DNA from: Amyelois transitella
Taxonomy: Eukaryota; Arthropoda; Insecta; Lepidoptera; Pyralidae
Direction: 5' to 3'
DNA length: 64,000 nt
Assembly: GCF_032362555.1 (NCBI RefSeq)
Contig: NC_083533.1
Location: forward strand, 5,001 to 69,000
Shown: positions 23,251 to 35,439 of the stretch, piece after piece
Layout of the letters: each line of letters begins with the position of its first letter
Numbering within the stretch: the first letter of the stretch is position 1
Notes under the pieces: generated by a model
The model's input: only the letters and a program-made list of their open reading frames with translations
Told to the model about the DNA's origin: nothing
Databases searched by the model: none
Position numbers and translations under genes: made by a program

Positions 23251-25142
23251 TTTGAGAAAATTATTCCGACATCTGGCTGGCCAATGGCGAAGACTCCGAC
23301 AATAGGGTTGGCTATCTGAAATCGATTAATTGATGATTGATTTCTAAGCGCGAACGATTAATTTTTAAAATCGATATTAAGTACTGAAACGGTCCTGGTA
23401 ATTGATGTTTCAACCTTAAAGCCCATCATTAAATTTTTTGTACTTTTTTTGGTAAAAGCCATAAAATGTATCCTTAATATAACGGCGTTTCCGATAAAGC
23501 GTAAGTTACTCAAGAATTACCCAAATAGCTGTATGATTACTTTCCTTTTCGTCCATAGAAAAAATAGTTGCGTTTTTTCTTTGTGTTATAGACATGTTCA
23601 TATCAGGCACTATGACTTTGATATGATAATTATTGCTTTTATCGAATTACTGAAACAAAAAAAAATGCTAAGAGGTCAATTATTATGTTATTTCGTTTTT
23701 CATTTTAATGGATTTTTATTAACATTAATGCTTAAAAAAACCATTTCTTGAAATCGTTCTTTAAGACTTCGTAAAACAGAAACTGTCTAAAAAGGCTCGC
23801 CTGGCTATGCATAATAGCGGGTTGGTCCCAACATTAATGTATGGGAGTGAAAGTTGCACGCAAAAGAAGCACGAAAGCAGAGTAAATGAGAGCGTTAAGG
23901 AGTATGATCGGTGTGAAACTGAGTGACCGGGTAAGGAACAGCGTGATAAGAGAATGTTGTGACGTGAAAGAAGATGTAGTAACAGGAATAGAAAAGGGTA
24001 TGTTAAGATAGTTTGGTCATATGGAGGATAAATGAAAGCAGTGTGACTAAGCAAATATACAAGGAGAGCGTGGCGGGAAAGGTCGGAGTGGGAAGGCTAA
24101 TACAAACGTATCTTGATCAAATTAAGGACTTCCTGGCAAAAGGTCAGGTCAAAAGTACCCGAAACTGTTGAGATTGCATGAAGAGAGTAGTGAGTGTGCA
24201 TAAAGCGAAAGAAGTATGGAAAGATCGTGGCAAGTGATAAAATGTTGTCTCTGCATACCCTACCGGGAAAAAGGCGTGATTTTATGTATATATGTATTAT
24301 GTAGACTTCGATTTTTTGTGAATAAATACATACGCTAACGATTCAGATCGATTTAAAATATCGATGTTTTTCGGAAAGAATCGACATCCCTAACCAACAA
24401 GTGAGAGGCCATAGACAAGAAACAACCATGACGTCTTTTATCGATTATAAATTAACTTGACTTATCAGTTTGAATCGGCTCGTCTACAAATCGAACTTGT
24501 CCCTCATATCAGCTGTCATGATATGTCACTACCAGTCAGTGTCACACTCGATGTATGTCAGTGTCAGAATCACTGTCAGCGCTGCAAAATTGCGAACTTG
24601 CAAAGCAGGCAAAGCAAACAAATTGAGTCAAATTGCATTGCAATCATTTAAATAATATATTAATTAACAATGAATACAATTTATGCTTTGGAAATGGGAA
24701 GGAATAAGAAATAAAATTATTTCAATGAATGTTTTGTGAATATTTATTCATCCAACGCTTATTTAAAACAACTTTCGATGTGATATATTTGTACAATGAA
24801 TTCGTTTATTATAATGTGCTTTTTTTGATTTCGACTATCGATTTAAACGAGAGGTATGTCAACACAAATATCTGTTAATTTCACAATAATATTTTGTTTT
24901 TATAGACAGGTACATACCAAATGTACTTAAACTAGTGTAAGGTTTACCTGCATTGTATTCACTTGGTTCAGAGTAGGAGAGGCTGGTAATCTGTCATACA
25001 GGTTTTCCTAGTACAGACACCAGTCTCTCGCATAGATCATTATTTTGTAACTGCATGGTTCATCTTACTTCTTATTTTTTAACTGTGTAATTCTATGTGA
25101 GAGATACTTACTTTAAGTAGTAGTAAAACTATGAGGTTTCAG
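23251..25142. other. Divergent intergenic region between PPP1R15 and BORCS5
   Basis: Both promoters should lie here. CCAATGG near 23281 (an ATTGG box on the minus strand) is a possible PPP1R15 promoter element. Near 24520-24590 there are repeated TCAGTGTCA motifs of unknown meaning. The middle is taken by a LINE fragment (23760-24300). Confidence 0.5.
23760..24300 (+). pseudogene. LINE fragment, RT C-terminal region (family C)
   Basis: Broken reading frames keep recognisable pieces of a lepidopteran LINE C-terminal region, such as PTLMYGSES, and downstream equivalents of the family motifs GKVGVGR and ACMKRVM. Several stops and frameshifts are present. It ends in the 3' wording that recurs in other family C fragments of the window. 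Confidence 0.75.
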
Positions 25143-25144
25143 CG

Positions 25145-28100
25145 ATGGGGTCAGAGCAGTCGTCGCTGCCCCCAAAGAAACCGTCGCAGCGACCGCCGCC
25201 AGTGAGGCGCGGACACACTATAGCTGTCTCCAATGTGCCTGGTATGTGGAACCTTCAGTTGCCGAGATCAAGTCTGAACCAATTGATAGGCCATCCTGGT
25301 CGTTCTCTTGGTGGCTTGTTTCAAATTGTAGTACATATTTATTTTGAGAACCTACTTTTTTAATCTTTAAATGCTATTAACATTATTTTTATTTAACTTA
25401 ATAAATTGGTTCATTGACAACTAATCTATTCATTTAATAATTCTTTCAAGGAATTTTTTGAACTCTTAAAAGAGGAAAGATGTGTAACGAATAACATAAT
25501 TTTAAATTTTACTGGTTCTGATAAAACTAGTTGTCTTTTTACATAGTTCCAAAAGAAGTTACATCTTTGGCAAAAGTCTAATCTTGAATAAGGAAGTAAC
25601 ATTGTGGGTAGACTGTAGTGGCATGTCATGCAACATTATTCCAGAGTCACGCCGCAGCGACCCGCTGGCTAGTGGGAACAACTCCCCCGGGGCCAGTGTT
25701 TGTTCTGACTCCGAGCTGCCATATATCTCATATACAGTGGACAGACCTATAGGAGGTATGTCGTGCTCATATGGTCGTTTAGCCTTGTTGTGCTAAAATT
25801 TGAAGTCTTAGGTTTATGACGAATATATGAGAAATGAAAAGAGAGAGAGTGAGGAAAGTAATAATTTTCATAGATATTTGTGTTGTGCCTTTGTGTATTG
25901 CTTGTTGTCTGCATGCTTTCTGTAGATATTTGATAATTTATGTAAAATATAATGCCACTACATTCTATTAATCATTTGCTTTGCTCTTATTGTCCATTTT
26001 CAAGGTCTACAGCAAAAGTATTTCTTCCATTATCCAAATAGATTCTCCAAAGACGTCGTCAAAGGGCCAGCGCTCCGTAGACAAGAAGTCTCTGCTGCAG
26101 CGTCGCCAGGTGAGCGTCCCGGCGCGGCGCCCGGCGGGGCTCGCGGCGGGTGCGGCGGGTGCGGGGGGCGCGGGGGGCGGGGCGCGCGCTCACGACATCG
26201 TGGTGGTGCGCGCGCCCGGCGGGGAGGCGCTGCAGGAGGACATACAGCGACTGCAGGTTACAAATATTCTATACATATATTATAAAATAAAAACCATTAC
26301 ATGTTTTTTTATATTTCAACAGTTTTGCCAATGTCGTAAATCACCCATAAAATCTATAATCAATCTTTTATTACGATTCTCTTATAATGGCTTGGTTGTT
26401 ATTCTGCGTATTTAGAAGTAATGTTCATCAGTTTTCAAAAAATTATGAACCAAAATGTGAACCTTGAGGAACCCCAGAAATAAATATAGAAAACAACGAA
26501 ATTTGACGTTACACGGCAGCAAGCTGGCTATTATTTAAATGATAAGGCCCTACTAGTAAAACAAGAAGTAGTCATAAATCGTGATTGAATCAATTTATGG
26601 TGTCACATTAGATTCTAGATACAATCAAAGGCTTAAGTCACATTTATTATTATGAGTATTTGAAATAGATTGCTGACTATAGATTTTCAAAAATAAATCT
26701 AGTTGCTTTTATAGAATGGGAAACATGGGTTGTTTTTAAGTATCTGAAAACATACTTGCTATTCACAGGAGATCCCAACGTTTTTGCCGATAATGCGCGG
26801 CACGCTGGGGCTGCCCGGCGCCCGCGATCCAGAGGTGTTGGAAGGTAACCATTACGCGTTTTAATTTTACTGTAAAAAATGTTAAACCTGATTGAGGCTC
26901 GAACGCCAACTCAATCCATATTCCTTCATTCTAATCATATCCCAATTAATGTGTTGTAAAGGGCAAAATTTAACTCCTTAAATGATCTAGATGATGAAAT
27001 AACTATAATTTAATCATAAGGATGAAGATCCTTTGTAGTAATAATGCGCAAAAGGCACCTTTTCATTATTAATTTTTTAATAAACGTTTTTTTGTGTGTA
27101 GTACATTGTATGCCTACATTATCAACTGTGTGCCACCGCCCGCAATAGGATAGGGTTTTAAAATTAACTAAATTACAGAAAATTCATATGTACTAAAATC
27201 AAAGCACCAAATGGTGACTTTATCAATTAAAGCGATCTCTTCCAGGTAACTTATAAATCTATACTAATATTATAAAGCTAAAGAGTTTGTTTGTTTGAAC
27301 ACGCTAATCTCAGGAACACGCTGCAACTATAAGGAGCAAAGAAATAAAATGTGAAAAAAACGGGGAACATTTTTCATCCTCGAGGGCTTCAATGATGCCC
27401 AAAGTAACTATTCCACGCGGACGAAGTTGCGAGCACAGCTAGTTGTGTAAAAAACTTCATCCAGAGAAAAGATTTGCAGGTGGTGTCGAGTTAACTTGTA
27501 GCTTATTCTTCTTATTGGTATAGTTATATGTATTGATTGGAGTCCCCCGGCAGGGCTGCCGTGGCGGGCGCTGGGCGCGCTGGCGGGCCGGCTGGCGGCG
27601 CACGCGGCCGCCGGCGCCGCGCACTGCGAGCGCGCGCAGGCGCCGCTGGCGGCCGCGCTGCGGGAGGTGAGCGTCCAGCTGCACACACTGTACTCTGTTC
27701 CGCCGCTTCATTCTGTTTTATTATTATGGAACATTCATTAAAAAAACCAATAAATAAAAAAATATACCAAACACCAAAGGGAAACAGAAAATTAATCACT
27801 AAAATAAACTATTAACAGATCCTCACGTCATAGCAAATGCTTTTAATGACACTTTCATAGAATCAGCAGAAAATATGACAAATGATAATAAAAAATCTAG
27901 TTCTGACATTAAATATAATTATAAATCTAAAAAAACATAATATTCATATTTCGACGGCCTCTGTGGCGCAGCGGTAGTACGCCTGTCTGTGACACTGGCG
28001 GTCCCGGATTCGAATCTCGGCCGGGGCATGATGAGAAAAGAACTTTTTCTGATTGGCCTGGGTCTTGGATGTTTATCTATATAAGTATTTATTATAAACT

Positions 28101-31030
28101 ATAGTATCAACAATACTAGTAGTTAGAATCTCGTAACACAAGTCTTTCGAACTTACTTCGAGGCTAACTCAATCTGTGTAATTTGTGCCGTATATTAAAA
28201 AAAATAATAAAAAAAATTTATATTATTCTATTATAATTCTATATTTTTAAAGACCAACAAAACCTGAAGAAAAAAAATTATTTACGATTTGAAAAATACA
28301 AATAGCGTGGGGTTTGATGAAATACGTACTGACATTGTTAAATTTTGTAGTAAAGAATTCGCCGCTCCTATCAGTTTTATTATAAATCTATGCCTATCGA
28401 CAGGAGTGTTTCCTAATAAACTAAAAACAACCATAATAAAACCTTTACATAAAAAGGTAGTAAATAAAAATGTGACAATTACCGCCCGATTGCATTGATA
28501 CCAATATTTGCAAAAATATTTGAGCGTGTTATTTTTAATAACTTATATAGTTTTCTTGAAAAAAATCAATATTATTTGTAAAGAACAACATGGGTTTCAA
28601 ATAAACAAATCTACACATAACGCTATAGATGATTTACTATCCACGATTACAGGTTGCATCAATAACAGACACCCTGTAACCACATTGTTTATGGACATGG
28701 ACATGACAAAAGCTTTTGACCATGTTTGTCATAATTTTTTGTTGAGTAAGTTATATGCATACGGAATAAGAGAACAAGCGCTAGATCTTATAAAGTCATA
28801 TTTAGAGGATCGCAAACAACTCACTCATATCACTTACATAGACAATAATAGTATAGAATTATTAGCAAAATCTGAATTAAGAACAGTAAAGAAGGGTGTC
28901 CCTCAGGGTAGCATTTTGGGACCATTACTTTTTTTGTTATATATTAATGATCTGCCGAAGAATGTTCCTTATAAAACAGTTTTATTTGCAGATGATTCTT
29001 CTATAATTGTTACGAATAAAAATGAATGTAATTATCAAATTCGTTACAATTTGGTAGTTAACATAGAAAAAACAAAATGTGTGCATTTCCACGTACAGCA
29101 TACAAGGCCGCAAGACATTACAATCAAATTTAATGATAATAAAATAACTTATGTGAATGAGACTAAATTTTTGGGAGCCACTCTTGACTGTCACCTACGG
29201 TGGAAACCACATATTGATTAGTTAGTAACCAAATTAAGTAAATATAGTTATCTGCTTAAAAGAATAACAAATGCAGTCTCGCAAAAAAACAGCTGTTTGT
29301 GCATACCATGCCTATGTTGCCTCAAATCTAAGATATGGTATATTATACTGGGGTAATGCTGCGGGTACGCATATACAGCCACTGTTTAGAACACATAAAA
29401 AATTTATTCGTGCCATATTCGGTGGATCTCAAACTGACAGTTGTGTTCCTTATTGTAAGAAATTACGTATATTGACACTGTTTTCATTATATATTTTAAA
29501 ATCTTGCTTTTATATCAAAAGTAATATTAAAAATTTGTATATAATTCCGACGCCTTAAGAGGTAATATGTGTTCACAGAAACTGTACCTAAATAGTAAGA
29601 CCTACATGGTTACCATATTCAAGAAATAAATGATTATGAAAAAGGCGACTAATGGATGGGCTTGTAAACTCGGGATTCCACTTGTAGGGGATGGGCTAAC
29701 ATCAAGGCACTATTTGAATCTCAATTCCATCATGAATCCGTGCAGCTGAACGTGGCCTTCAGTCTTAGCGAGACTATTGGCTCTGTCCAACCTCTATATT
29801 ATGTTTGTACGTTATTTCAGCGGTTTGGGTTGTGTGGTTTATTTCTTTCGAGGATATTTGTATGGTAAGTTCTGTATTATGAGTAAAGACATATTATAAT
29901 GATAGTTATTCTATAGCCTGTCTGAATGCTCACAGGCGGACTCTGAAATCTCGAAGCTGTACGGCGCGATGGTGGAGAAGCAGCGGAGCAACGCGAGGCA
30001 CGCGGAGCGTCTGTCGCGGGTGCGCGAGGTGGCCCACCAGCTGGCGCGCTGCGGCTCGCTGCTCGCGCAGGTAACGTCCGCGCGCTGCGGGGCGGACAGA
30101 GCCGGCGCTCGGCAGGTGGACACAGCGCGAGGTGGCCCACCAGCTGGCGCGCTGCGGCTCGCTGCTCGCGCAGGTAACGTCCGCGCGCTGCGGGGCGGAC
30201 AGAGCCGGCGCTCGGCAGGTGGACACAGCGCGAGGTGGCCCACCACATAGTTTGAAGCGACAGTGATAGTTAACGTCGGGCGTAACCGCCACGAAAGAAG
30301 ATCTTCCGCCAGGCGGCGTGTGGTGCCTGGGGAACCGCAATAGCGATAATGAGTCGGAGGTTGTATTTATGATCCAATCCGTGAAATCTTTGCTTGCGCG
30401 ATTTAGACTGCTCCTGAGCGCGTCGTATTCTTCATCTGATTGGCTGATGGCGTGTGACGTTAGAAATGTCGCCGTAAGTCCTGGATAAAAGTGGAGGGAT
30501 ACGAGAGCGGTCGCCTACCAGCTGGTCAGCTGTGGTCGTGGCTGCTCATTCAGTCAGTGTTAAAAGTTACAAGTATCATTAAGTGTACCACGGAAGGGGT
30601 CCCTGCTAATTGATGGCCAAAAAAGGACGTGGTGAAGAAAGAGAGAGATAGCATTAGACTGGTCGATTTCGCACGGAAGAGACTTGAGTCTGACAAAAAT
30701 CTTAGTAGATAAAAATGTAATAAATCTGAATGTGGCCATTCAGTCTTATCAAGACTGTTGGCTCTGTCTACCCTGCAAGGTATATAGACGTGATATATAT
30801 GTGTATGTATCTTTAAATTTAATTTGTATTTACAATTTGGTGTCTATTTATTTTCTTTTTAAACCCTGAATATTTTGAAGAATTGTTAATATGATCGCCT
30901 CGTATACATTGCCCTGTCCGGCCCGCAGACGCTACAAGACGTGGAGGAGCTGAACGCCCTGCTGCCGGCCGCGAGCCGCCTCGAGCGCTTCCAGTGGGAG
31001 CCGCCGGAGACGGCGCCGCCTCCACTATAG
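25145..31030 (+). CDS. BORCS5: BORCS5 (myrlysin, LOH12CR1), BORC complex subunit
   Basis: Exons 25145-25241, 25645-25755, 26042-26256, 26769-26844, 27554-27666, 29936-30070 and 30929-31030 join in phase to give 282 residues. MGSEQSS at the N-terminus is identical to human BORCS5 and provides Gly2 for myristoylation. HDIVVV (120-125) and LQEIPTF (140-146) are family signatures, followed by a helical region rich in Ala and Arg and a short Pro-rich end. BORC sits on the lysosome surface and recruits ARL8 to move lysosomes on microtubules; BORCS5 anchors it by its lipid. The protein is longer than human (196 residues), mainly from extra sequence at 8-120, including a Gly/Ala run at 101-117. An acceptor (TTTCAG|CG) just before the ATG suggests a non-coding first exon upstream. 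Confidence 0.93.
27258..27442 (+). mobile_element. Helitron-like element D1, internally deleted, 185 bp
   Basis: It has the same TCTATACTAATATTAT start and ACAGCTAG end as 16917-17182, also set between A and T, but lacks about 80 internal bases. It lies in BORCS5 intron 4. Confidence 0.75.
27815..29575 (+). pseudogene. Non-LTR retrotransposon (LINE) reverse transcriptase remnant
   Basis: Reading frames at 27815-27940, 28289-28498, 28508-29221 and 29271-29558 together give a reverse transcriptase: FGFDEI-like palm entry (VGFDEIRTDIV), TKAFDHVCH, KKGVPQGSILGPLLFLLYINDL, and FADDSSII in place of the usual F/YADD catalytic box, then the C-terminal AYHAYVASNLRYGILYWG. Stops and frameshifts separate the pieces, so it is inactive. 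A SINE (27955-28205) has split it. It lies in BORCS5 intron 5 in the same direction as the gene. Confidence 0.88.
27955..28205 (+). mobile_element. tRNA-derived SINE (family B), full length, nested in LINE
   Basis: It contains the A box in TGTGGCGCAGCGGTA, B box in GGATTCGAATCTCGG, the family body and the 3' end AATTTGTGCCGTATAT followed by an A-rich tail. This is the best-preserved copy in the window. Confidence 0.9.
29638..29790 (+). repeat. Family A repeat, partial
   Basis: It begins at AAGGCGACTAATGG and lacks the hairpin head and the microsatellite tail. Confidence 0.75.
30022..30245 (+). repeat. 103-bp tandem duplication across a BORCS5 exon-intron border
   Basis: Units at 30022-30124 and 30125-30227 are identical by eye, with an 18-bp partial third. 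Each holds the last 49 bases of exon 6 and 54 bases of intron, so the donor CAG|GTAACG occurs at both 30071 and 30174. Confidence 0.95.
30246..30480 (+). repeat. Family E repeat, copy 1
   Basis: It shares GAAGATCTTCCGCCAGG, GCCTGGGGAACCG and GTGAAATCTTTGCTTGCG with two other copies at 41135-41385 and 46765-46935. There is no ORF and I cannot place the family. It begins directly after the 103-bp duplication. Confidence 0.75.
30728..30812 (+). repeat. Family A repeat, 3' fragment
   Basis: It keeps GACTGTTGGCTCTGTCTACCC and a (TATG)-type tail. Confidence 0.75.
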
Positions 31031-31081
31031 CTACATCACCAACTATAATTACATACATAAGTTATGTACATAAGTTTTTAT

Positions 31082-31087
31082 AATAAA
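31082..31087 (+). terminator. Poly(A) signal for BORCS5
   Basis: AATAAA lies 52 bases after the BORCS5 stop codon, the closest such hexamer on the gene's strand. Confidence 0.65.
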
Positions 31088-31939
31088 TAACCGATATTCT
31101 TTCGTGGGGGAAACCTGGTTATTTATTATTTAAACTTTACTGGTCCTATTCGTTTTTATTGATGCCGGGAACCAACGGCTAGCCTGTTCTAGCAATTTAA
31201 AGATTAATTTAATGGGAGAGCGTGAATTTACTATTGCATAATTTTTATGTTTAACTGTACATAGAGGTTGAGTTGTTAACATATACGTACGTACGCGAAA
31301 TTCTGCATAATTATAATAAATATATCCTGTCATTATTTGTATAGCAAATATGTATTAAGTGTGAAATGAAACATTTTGTTTAAAGGTGATATTATGTACA
31401 TAATTTATTGTGAGTTTTGTTTATAAAGATGAAGTATTGTAAAACATGGTTATTAAAAAGTGTTATTTAAGCTGTAAATATATACCATTATCTATGAATG
31501 CAGTCGTTCATTATAGAATTTCCACTCCCTATGTTCCTAATACTAACATACATAAAATCAAAGCATTTTTCCCGGAGGGGTAGGCAGAGACTACATCTTT
31601 CCACTTGTCCAATCTTTTCTTAGCCATCCATCCAAAAACTAACACAATATTAAAAACAAGACTGGAGCATCAAGAATTGACTTCAAAGTCATAGGGTAAG
31701 CACGCTGTTTAAACTGTCTTCATTACGTAGGTATTCGTTGTGAAAAATTATATTTCAAGGTCCGAAATTGTCCCAATTATTTGGCAAACCCGGCGCTGAC
31801 TGTTGCGAAACCTTTCTTGCCCAAGCTGACTTTAATCCGTACACTCGGCCGCGGATACAGCGGCCGGTTGAGAAATGTGTGGAGAACTAATGACTCATGG
31901 TTAAAAACAAGTTTCTGTCAATCCTACCGATTGGGAAAC

Positions 31940-32120
31940 ATACATACATATGGTCACGTTTATATCCCTTGCGGGGTAGGCAGAGCCAACAGTCTTGAAA
32001 AGACTGCATGGCCACCTTCAGCTATTTGGCTTAATGATAGAATTGAGATTCATATAGTGACAGGTTGTTAGCCAATCGCCTAAAAAAGAATCCCAAGTTT
32101 GTAAGCCTATCCGATTGGGA
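31940..32120 (-). repeat. Family A repeat, partial
   Basis: It starts in (CATA)n at 31940 and loses similarity after GTAAGCCTATCC; the hairpin end is missing. Confidence 0.75.
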
Positions 32121-32206
32121 AAATAAATAAATATAGTACGGGGCGATTCACACAGACTGAGCCAGCTACAAAGTTAGTTATGAGATACTAAGGCAACATT
32201 ATTATA

Positions 32207-32330
32207 CATTTTACTAATATTATAAACGCGAAAGTCTGTTTGTCTTTTACGCATTTCACTTGACGTTTTTACAGCTCAATCGCTGGACCGATTTTGATGA
32301 AATCTTGTCTTCTATGTATAGTTGATTAGG
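32207..32330 (+). repeat. Helitron-like fragment
   Basis: ACTAATATTATAAACGCGAAAG followed by GCTGGACCGATTTTGATGAA is typical of the 5' part of lepidopteran Helitron-like repeats. The CTAG end is not present. Confidence 0.55.
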
Positions 32331-33354
32331 CGAGGTCAAACAAGAGGCTCCTTGTTCCTATAACAACCCTGTCATTTCCTCTAGTCCCATTGAGTTGTCC
32401 CATGGTCCCATTAGTCCCATTGGACAAGTGACGCCAACGAAATCGTCTCAATTGTCCCACGACAGGTCTAACGAGATGGAAATGGAATATGTTAAACCCA
32501 AAACTCCCATCATCACTCGGTGGATTAAAACAGTCGTCCAATATCCTTAGTACTCGTACTAATGTATGTAGAGTTAATGCCGGAATCAGAACAGTTAAAT
32601 TTGCACCTTTGTTTTATTTATTGTAAATATGAAGCTTCAACCTACAGGTGCAGCTAGAGATTAAAACGACAGAAGTCGATATTATTGTCGTCCTCATCGT
32701 TATAACCTGCTGCCCGCCCTTCCATATTATTTAAAAATTGCGATGTCCAACAGGGTTCATATTGTACCTAGTTATGAGCAGTGACGGTAATTCAACTGAT
32801 GTACGATATGCTGTTTTGAATTTAATGGTAGCAACAAATATGCGTGCGAGTGTACCTCGTGTGAGAGGGGAGCACCACATTCCGCGTGACACGCGTGGTT
32901 ACGCATTTTTCTATCTACTGCGCAGGCGCAGCGAGCGCCCTACTTTGCCAATTTGGCTTTGAGTGAATGAGTGTTGTCCGGCTGTGATGAAAGTATTAGT
33001 TATGAGTTAGCGCTAGTAGTAGCTGCGCCCTAAGGCTTCGCTGCCTGCAGTAACTGGGAATTTCGGTATAAAAAGTACCTTATAATTATAGATATTCCAC
33101 CAGCTAAATTTAATTTAAATAAGTCCATTACAAACATATATTAACGTCTATATTCCTTGCGGGGCAGACAGAGTCGACTGTCTGTTATTTACTTGCTTGT
33201 AAAGTTTTAACAGAAATCATAGAGATGTGTATAATTTTGCATGAAATGAATACCTAGGTGCTGATAATGTATACTATTACTCAATCTACTCTTAGTGTTG
33301 GTACGAGTACTGAACATTCACAGGTATACCTACATATAATTTATAAATTATGTC

Positions 33355-33580
33355 CCACCCCAACTTATATTATAAATGCGAGTGTAAGTTTGTTTGTTAC
33401 CTCTTCACGCTTCTACTGAAGGGAATTCCCTTGAAATTTTGCGTTGGTATATACAATTAGAGTGAAGAAGGACGTAGGGTACCTTTCGTCCCGGTAAAAA
33501 CTATTGTTCCTGTGGGATTTGCGAAAACCTGTATTCTTTTGTAGGTGGCGAAGTTTGCGGGTGTAAAAGCTATTCAATAA
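33355..33580 (+). repeat. Helitron-like fragment D3
   Basis: Landmarks are TATATTATAAATGCGAG, CCTTGAAATTTTGCG and GTGGGATTTGCGAAAACC. A related piece lies in the other direction at 50505-50775. Confidence 0.55.
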
Positions 33581-34194
33581 TAAATACTTAATTATAAAAT
33601 TTAAAATAAAACTTTTGTATTACCGAGAGCAGGAAAAAGGAAAAGTTATTTATAATGTTATTCTCAGTTCTCACGTTTCTCTCATGAAAGTATGAATGAG
33701 AGAATTGAAGCACCCTGGCAAAATTTTCGATGAACTTATTTAAAGCATTTATCCTTTAGTCTCCCAATAATTTATGGAATTCTTGGCGATATCAATAAAA
33801 TTAACCAAATCAAACTGTTCAGACTTCTGAACGTCAAAATCCCATCCTTTCGTCGGCCGTACGCCCATTGCTTAACTTCCTCGCTGTACACGTTATTTCG
33901 CAAAGTAGGTTAAAAATATCGATCAGTAAGTACACATTGGTCTGCGCGCGCGCAGCAGGCCCCGCCTCATTTCGTTGTGACCAGGTTTTCCCCGATCGGA
34001 AAGAATTTCAAAATTTTTCGTTTTTGGCACAAGGATATTTTTGCTTACCGTACGTTTGCTTAAAACCTTTTATGTTGATTTATGGAAAGTAAACTCAAGA
34101 ACTATTTCGACACCGACACACACATAACTGTATAGACATAATATAGTTACGTCATGTGTACCTTAACTACATAATTTCCAAAAAAAATGTTACG

Positions 34195-34385
34195 TCATAA
34201 AAGGCGACTAAGGCAAAAGTTCTTCTTAGAGATTCTTGTAAGCCATGGGCTAGAAACCTGTTACTATTTCAATCTCAATTCCATCATTAAGCCATTACAC
34301 CTGAACGTGGCCTTTCAGTATTTTTGAGACTGTTGGCTCTATCTGCCCCATAATGGACAAAGACGTGATTATTTGTATGATATAC
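34195..34385 (+). repeat. Family A repeat, partial
   Basis: It begins at CATAAAAGGCGACTAAGG and ends near ATTTGTATGA; the head is missing. Confidence 0.75.
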
Positions 34386-34498
34386 ATACAAGCATATTCT
34401 AAGGGGAAGTGTTCGCACTAAGAAAGGAATTAAACATGCACGCACATGATTTATGTTTTGCTGTTATTCCTTTAGTTGCCTTTTACGACGTCCACGAG

Positions 34499-34541
34499 AA
34501 AGCGATGGGGCATTTGCTATATACAAATGCCCCATCGCTTT
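34499..34541. repeat. Perfect 18-bp stem with 7-base loop
   Basis: AAAGCGATGGGGCATTTG and its exact reverse complement flank CTATATA. The outer arms resemble the head of family A, so two head-to-head partial copies may have formed it. Confidence 0.9.
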
Positions 34542-34849
34542 TTCATCATTCATGCAGGTCATGGAAATATTATATATGTATACATATATATATTACTACT
34601 AAATAGAATAGAATATATACTATTCTATTCTATTCTGTGGGTCAAAACTTACAATACCCCGCGTGTCGCGTGTCGCTCCGACCCACTCGCGGGCTTCACA
34701 TCGCACGTGAGCTGTAAAAAGTAATCAGATGGCGCTATTTTTTGCAACGCTTCCCTTTGTGACGATCACGGTGATTACGAATAATCTTTACGAATCTATT
34801 ACTTATTTACCTATATAAAAGACATTATATAAATGTAGGTACATTCTTT

Positions 34850-34985
34850 ATCCCGAGGTAGACAAGACAGAGCCAACAGTCTCGAAAAGACTGTAAGGCC
34901 ACGTTCAGCTGTTTGGCTCAACGATAGGATTAGGATTCAAATAGTGGCAGGTTGCTCGCCCATCGCCCACAATAAGAATCCAATC
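34850..34985 (-). repeat. Family A repeat, partial
   Basis: It runs from TTTATCCCGAGGTAGAC to AATAAGAATCC with moderate divergence. Confidence 0.75.
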
Positions 34986-35439
34986 TTATTAGTCTGTATT
35001 AGAACAAATCGGAACATGCAAATTATCAGTTTCCGATGCTCATTGTAGGTTTAGTGGTGATCACGTAAAAATGTTATTACCTGTAGGTATATTACTCGTA
35101 ATTCTGCAGATTTAATTAACTTTTTTGCAGCAATTAGGGAGACCCTAAATAACTTTGATACATCGTCAACAGACTTCAGACAACAATGGATGGTCGGAGG
35201 TCAAATTATGTGCATTTGTATTTATATCGATTAAACTAGTGTTAAGTTAAATTCAGCGAAATATTAGAAATTTGAATAAACAGATGAAAAAATGGTACGG
35301 ATTTTTGTTTATACACATAGGGCATACCTACTATTAACTACGCGTACTTTCCACGCGGGTGGAGACGTGGGCGATTCTAGTTCACTCTTATTTAGAGTTC
35401 CATGAGGATCACTCAGATCATTCATACATTAAATCGCGT

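Noticed and set aside
23760..24300. A functional gene between PPP1R15 and BORCS5
   Set aside because: The recognisable protein pieces are LINE remnants broken by stops.
27408..27815. Several overlapping ORFs on both strands around 27.5 kb
   Set aside because: They are shadows of GC-rich BORCS5 exon 5 in other frames.
29877..30340. Long Arg/Ala-rich ORFs up to 136 codons on the minus strand
   Set aside because: They arise from the GC-rich BORCS5 exon 6 and its 103-bp duplication read backwards; they have no domain.
32326..32541. 71-codon minus-strand ORF with NGTNGT repeats
   Set aside because: It comes from a locally repetitive TCCCATT-type stretch next to a Helitron-like fragment; nothing supports translation.
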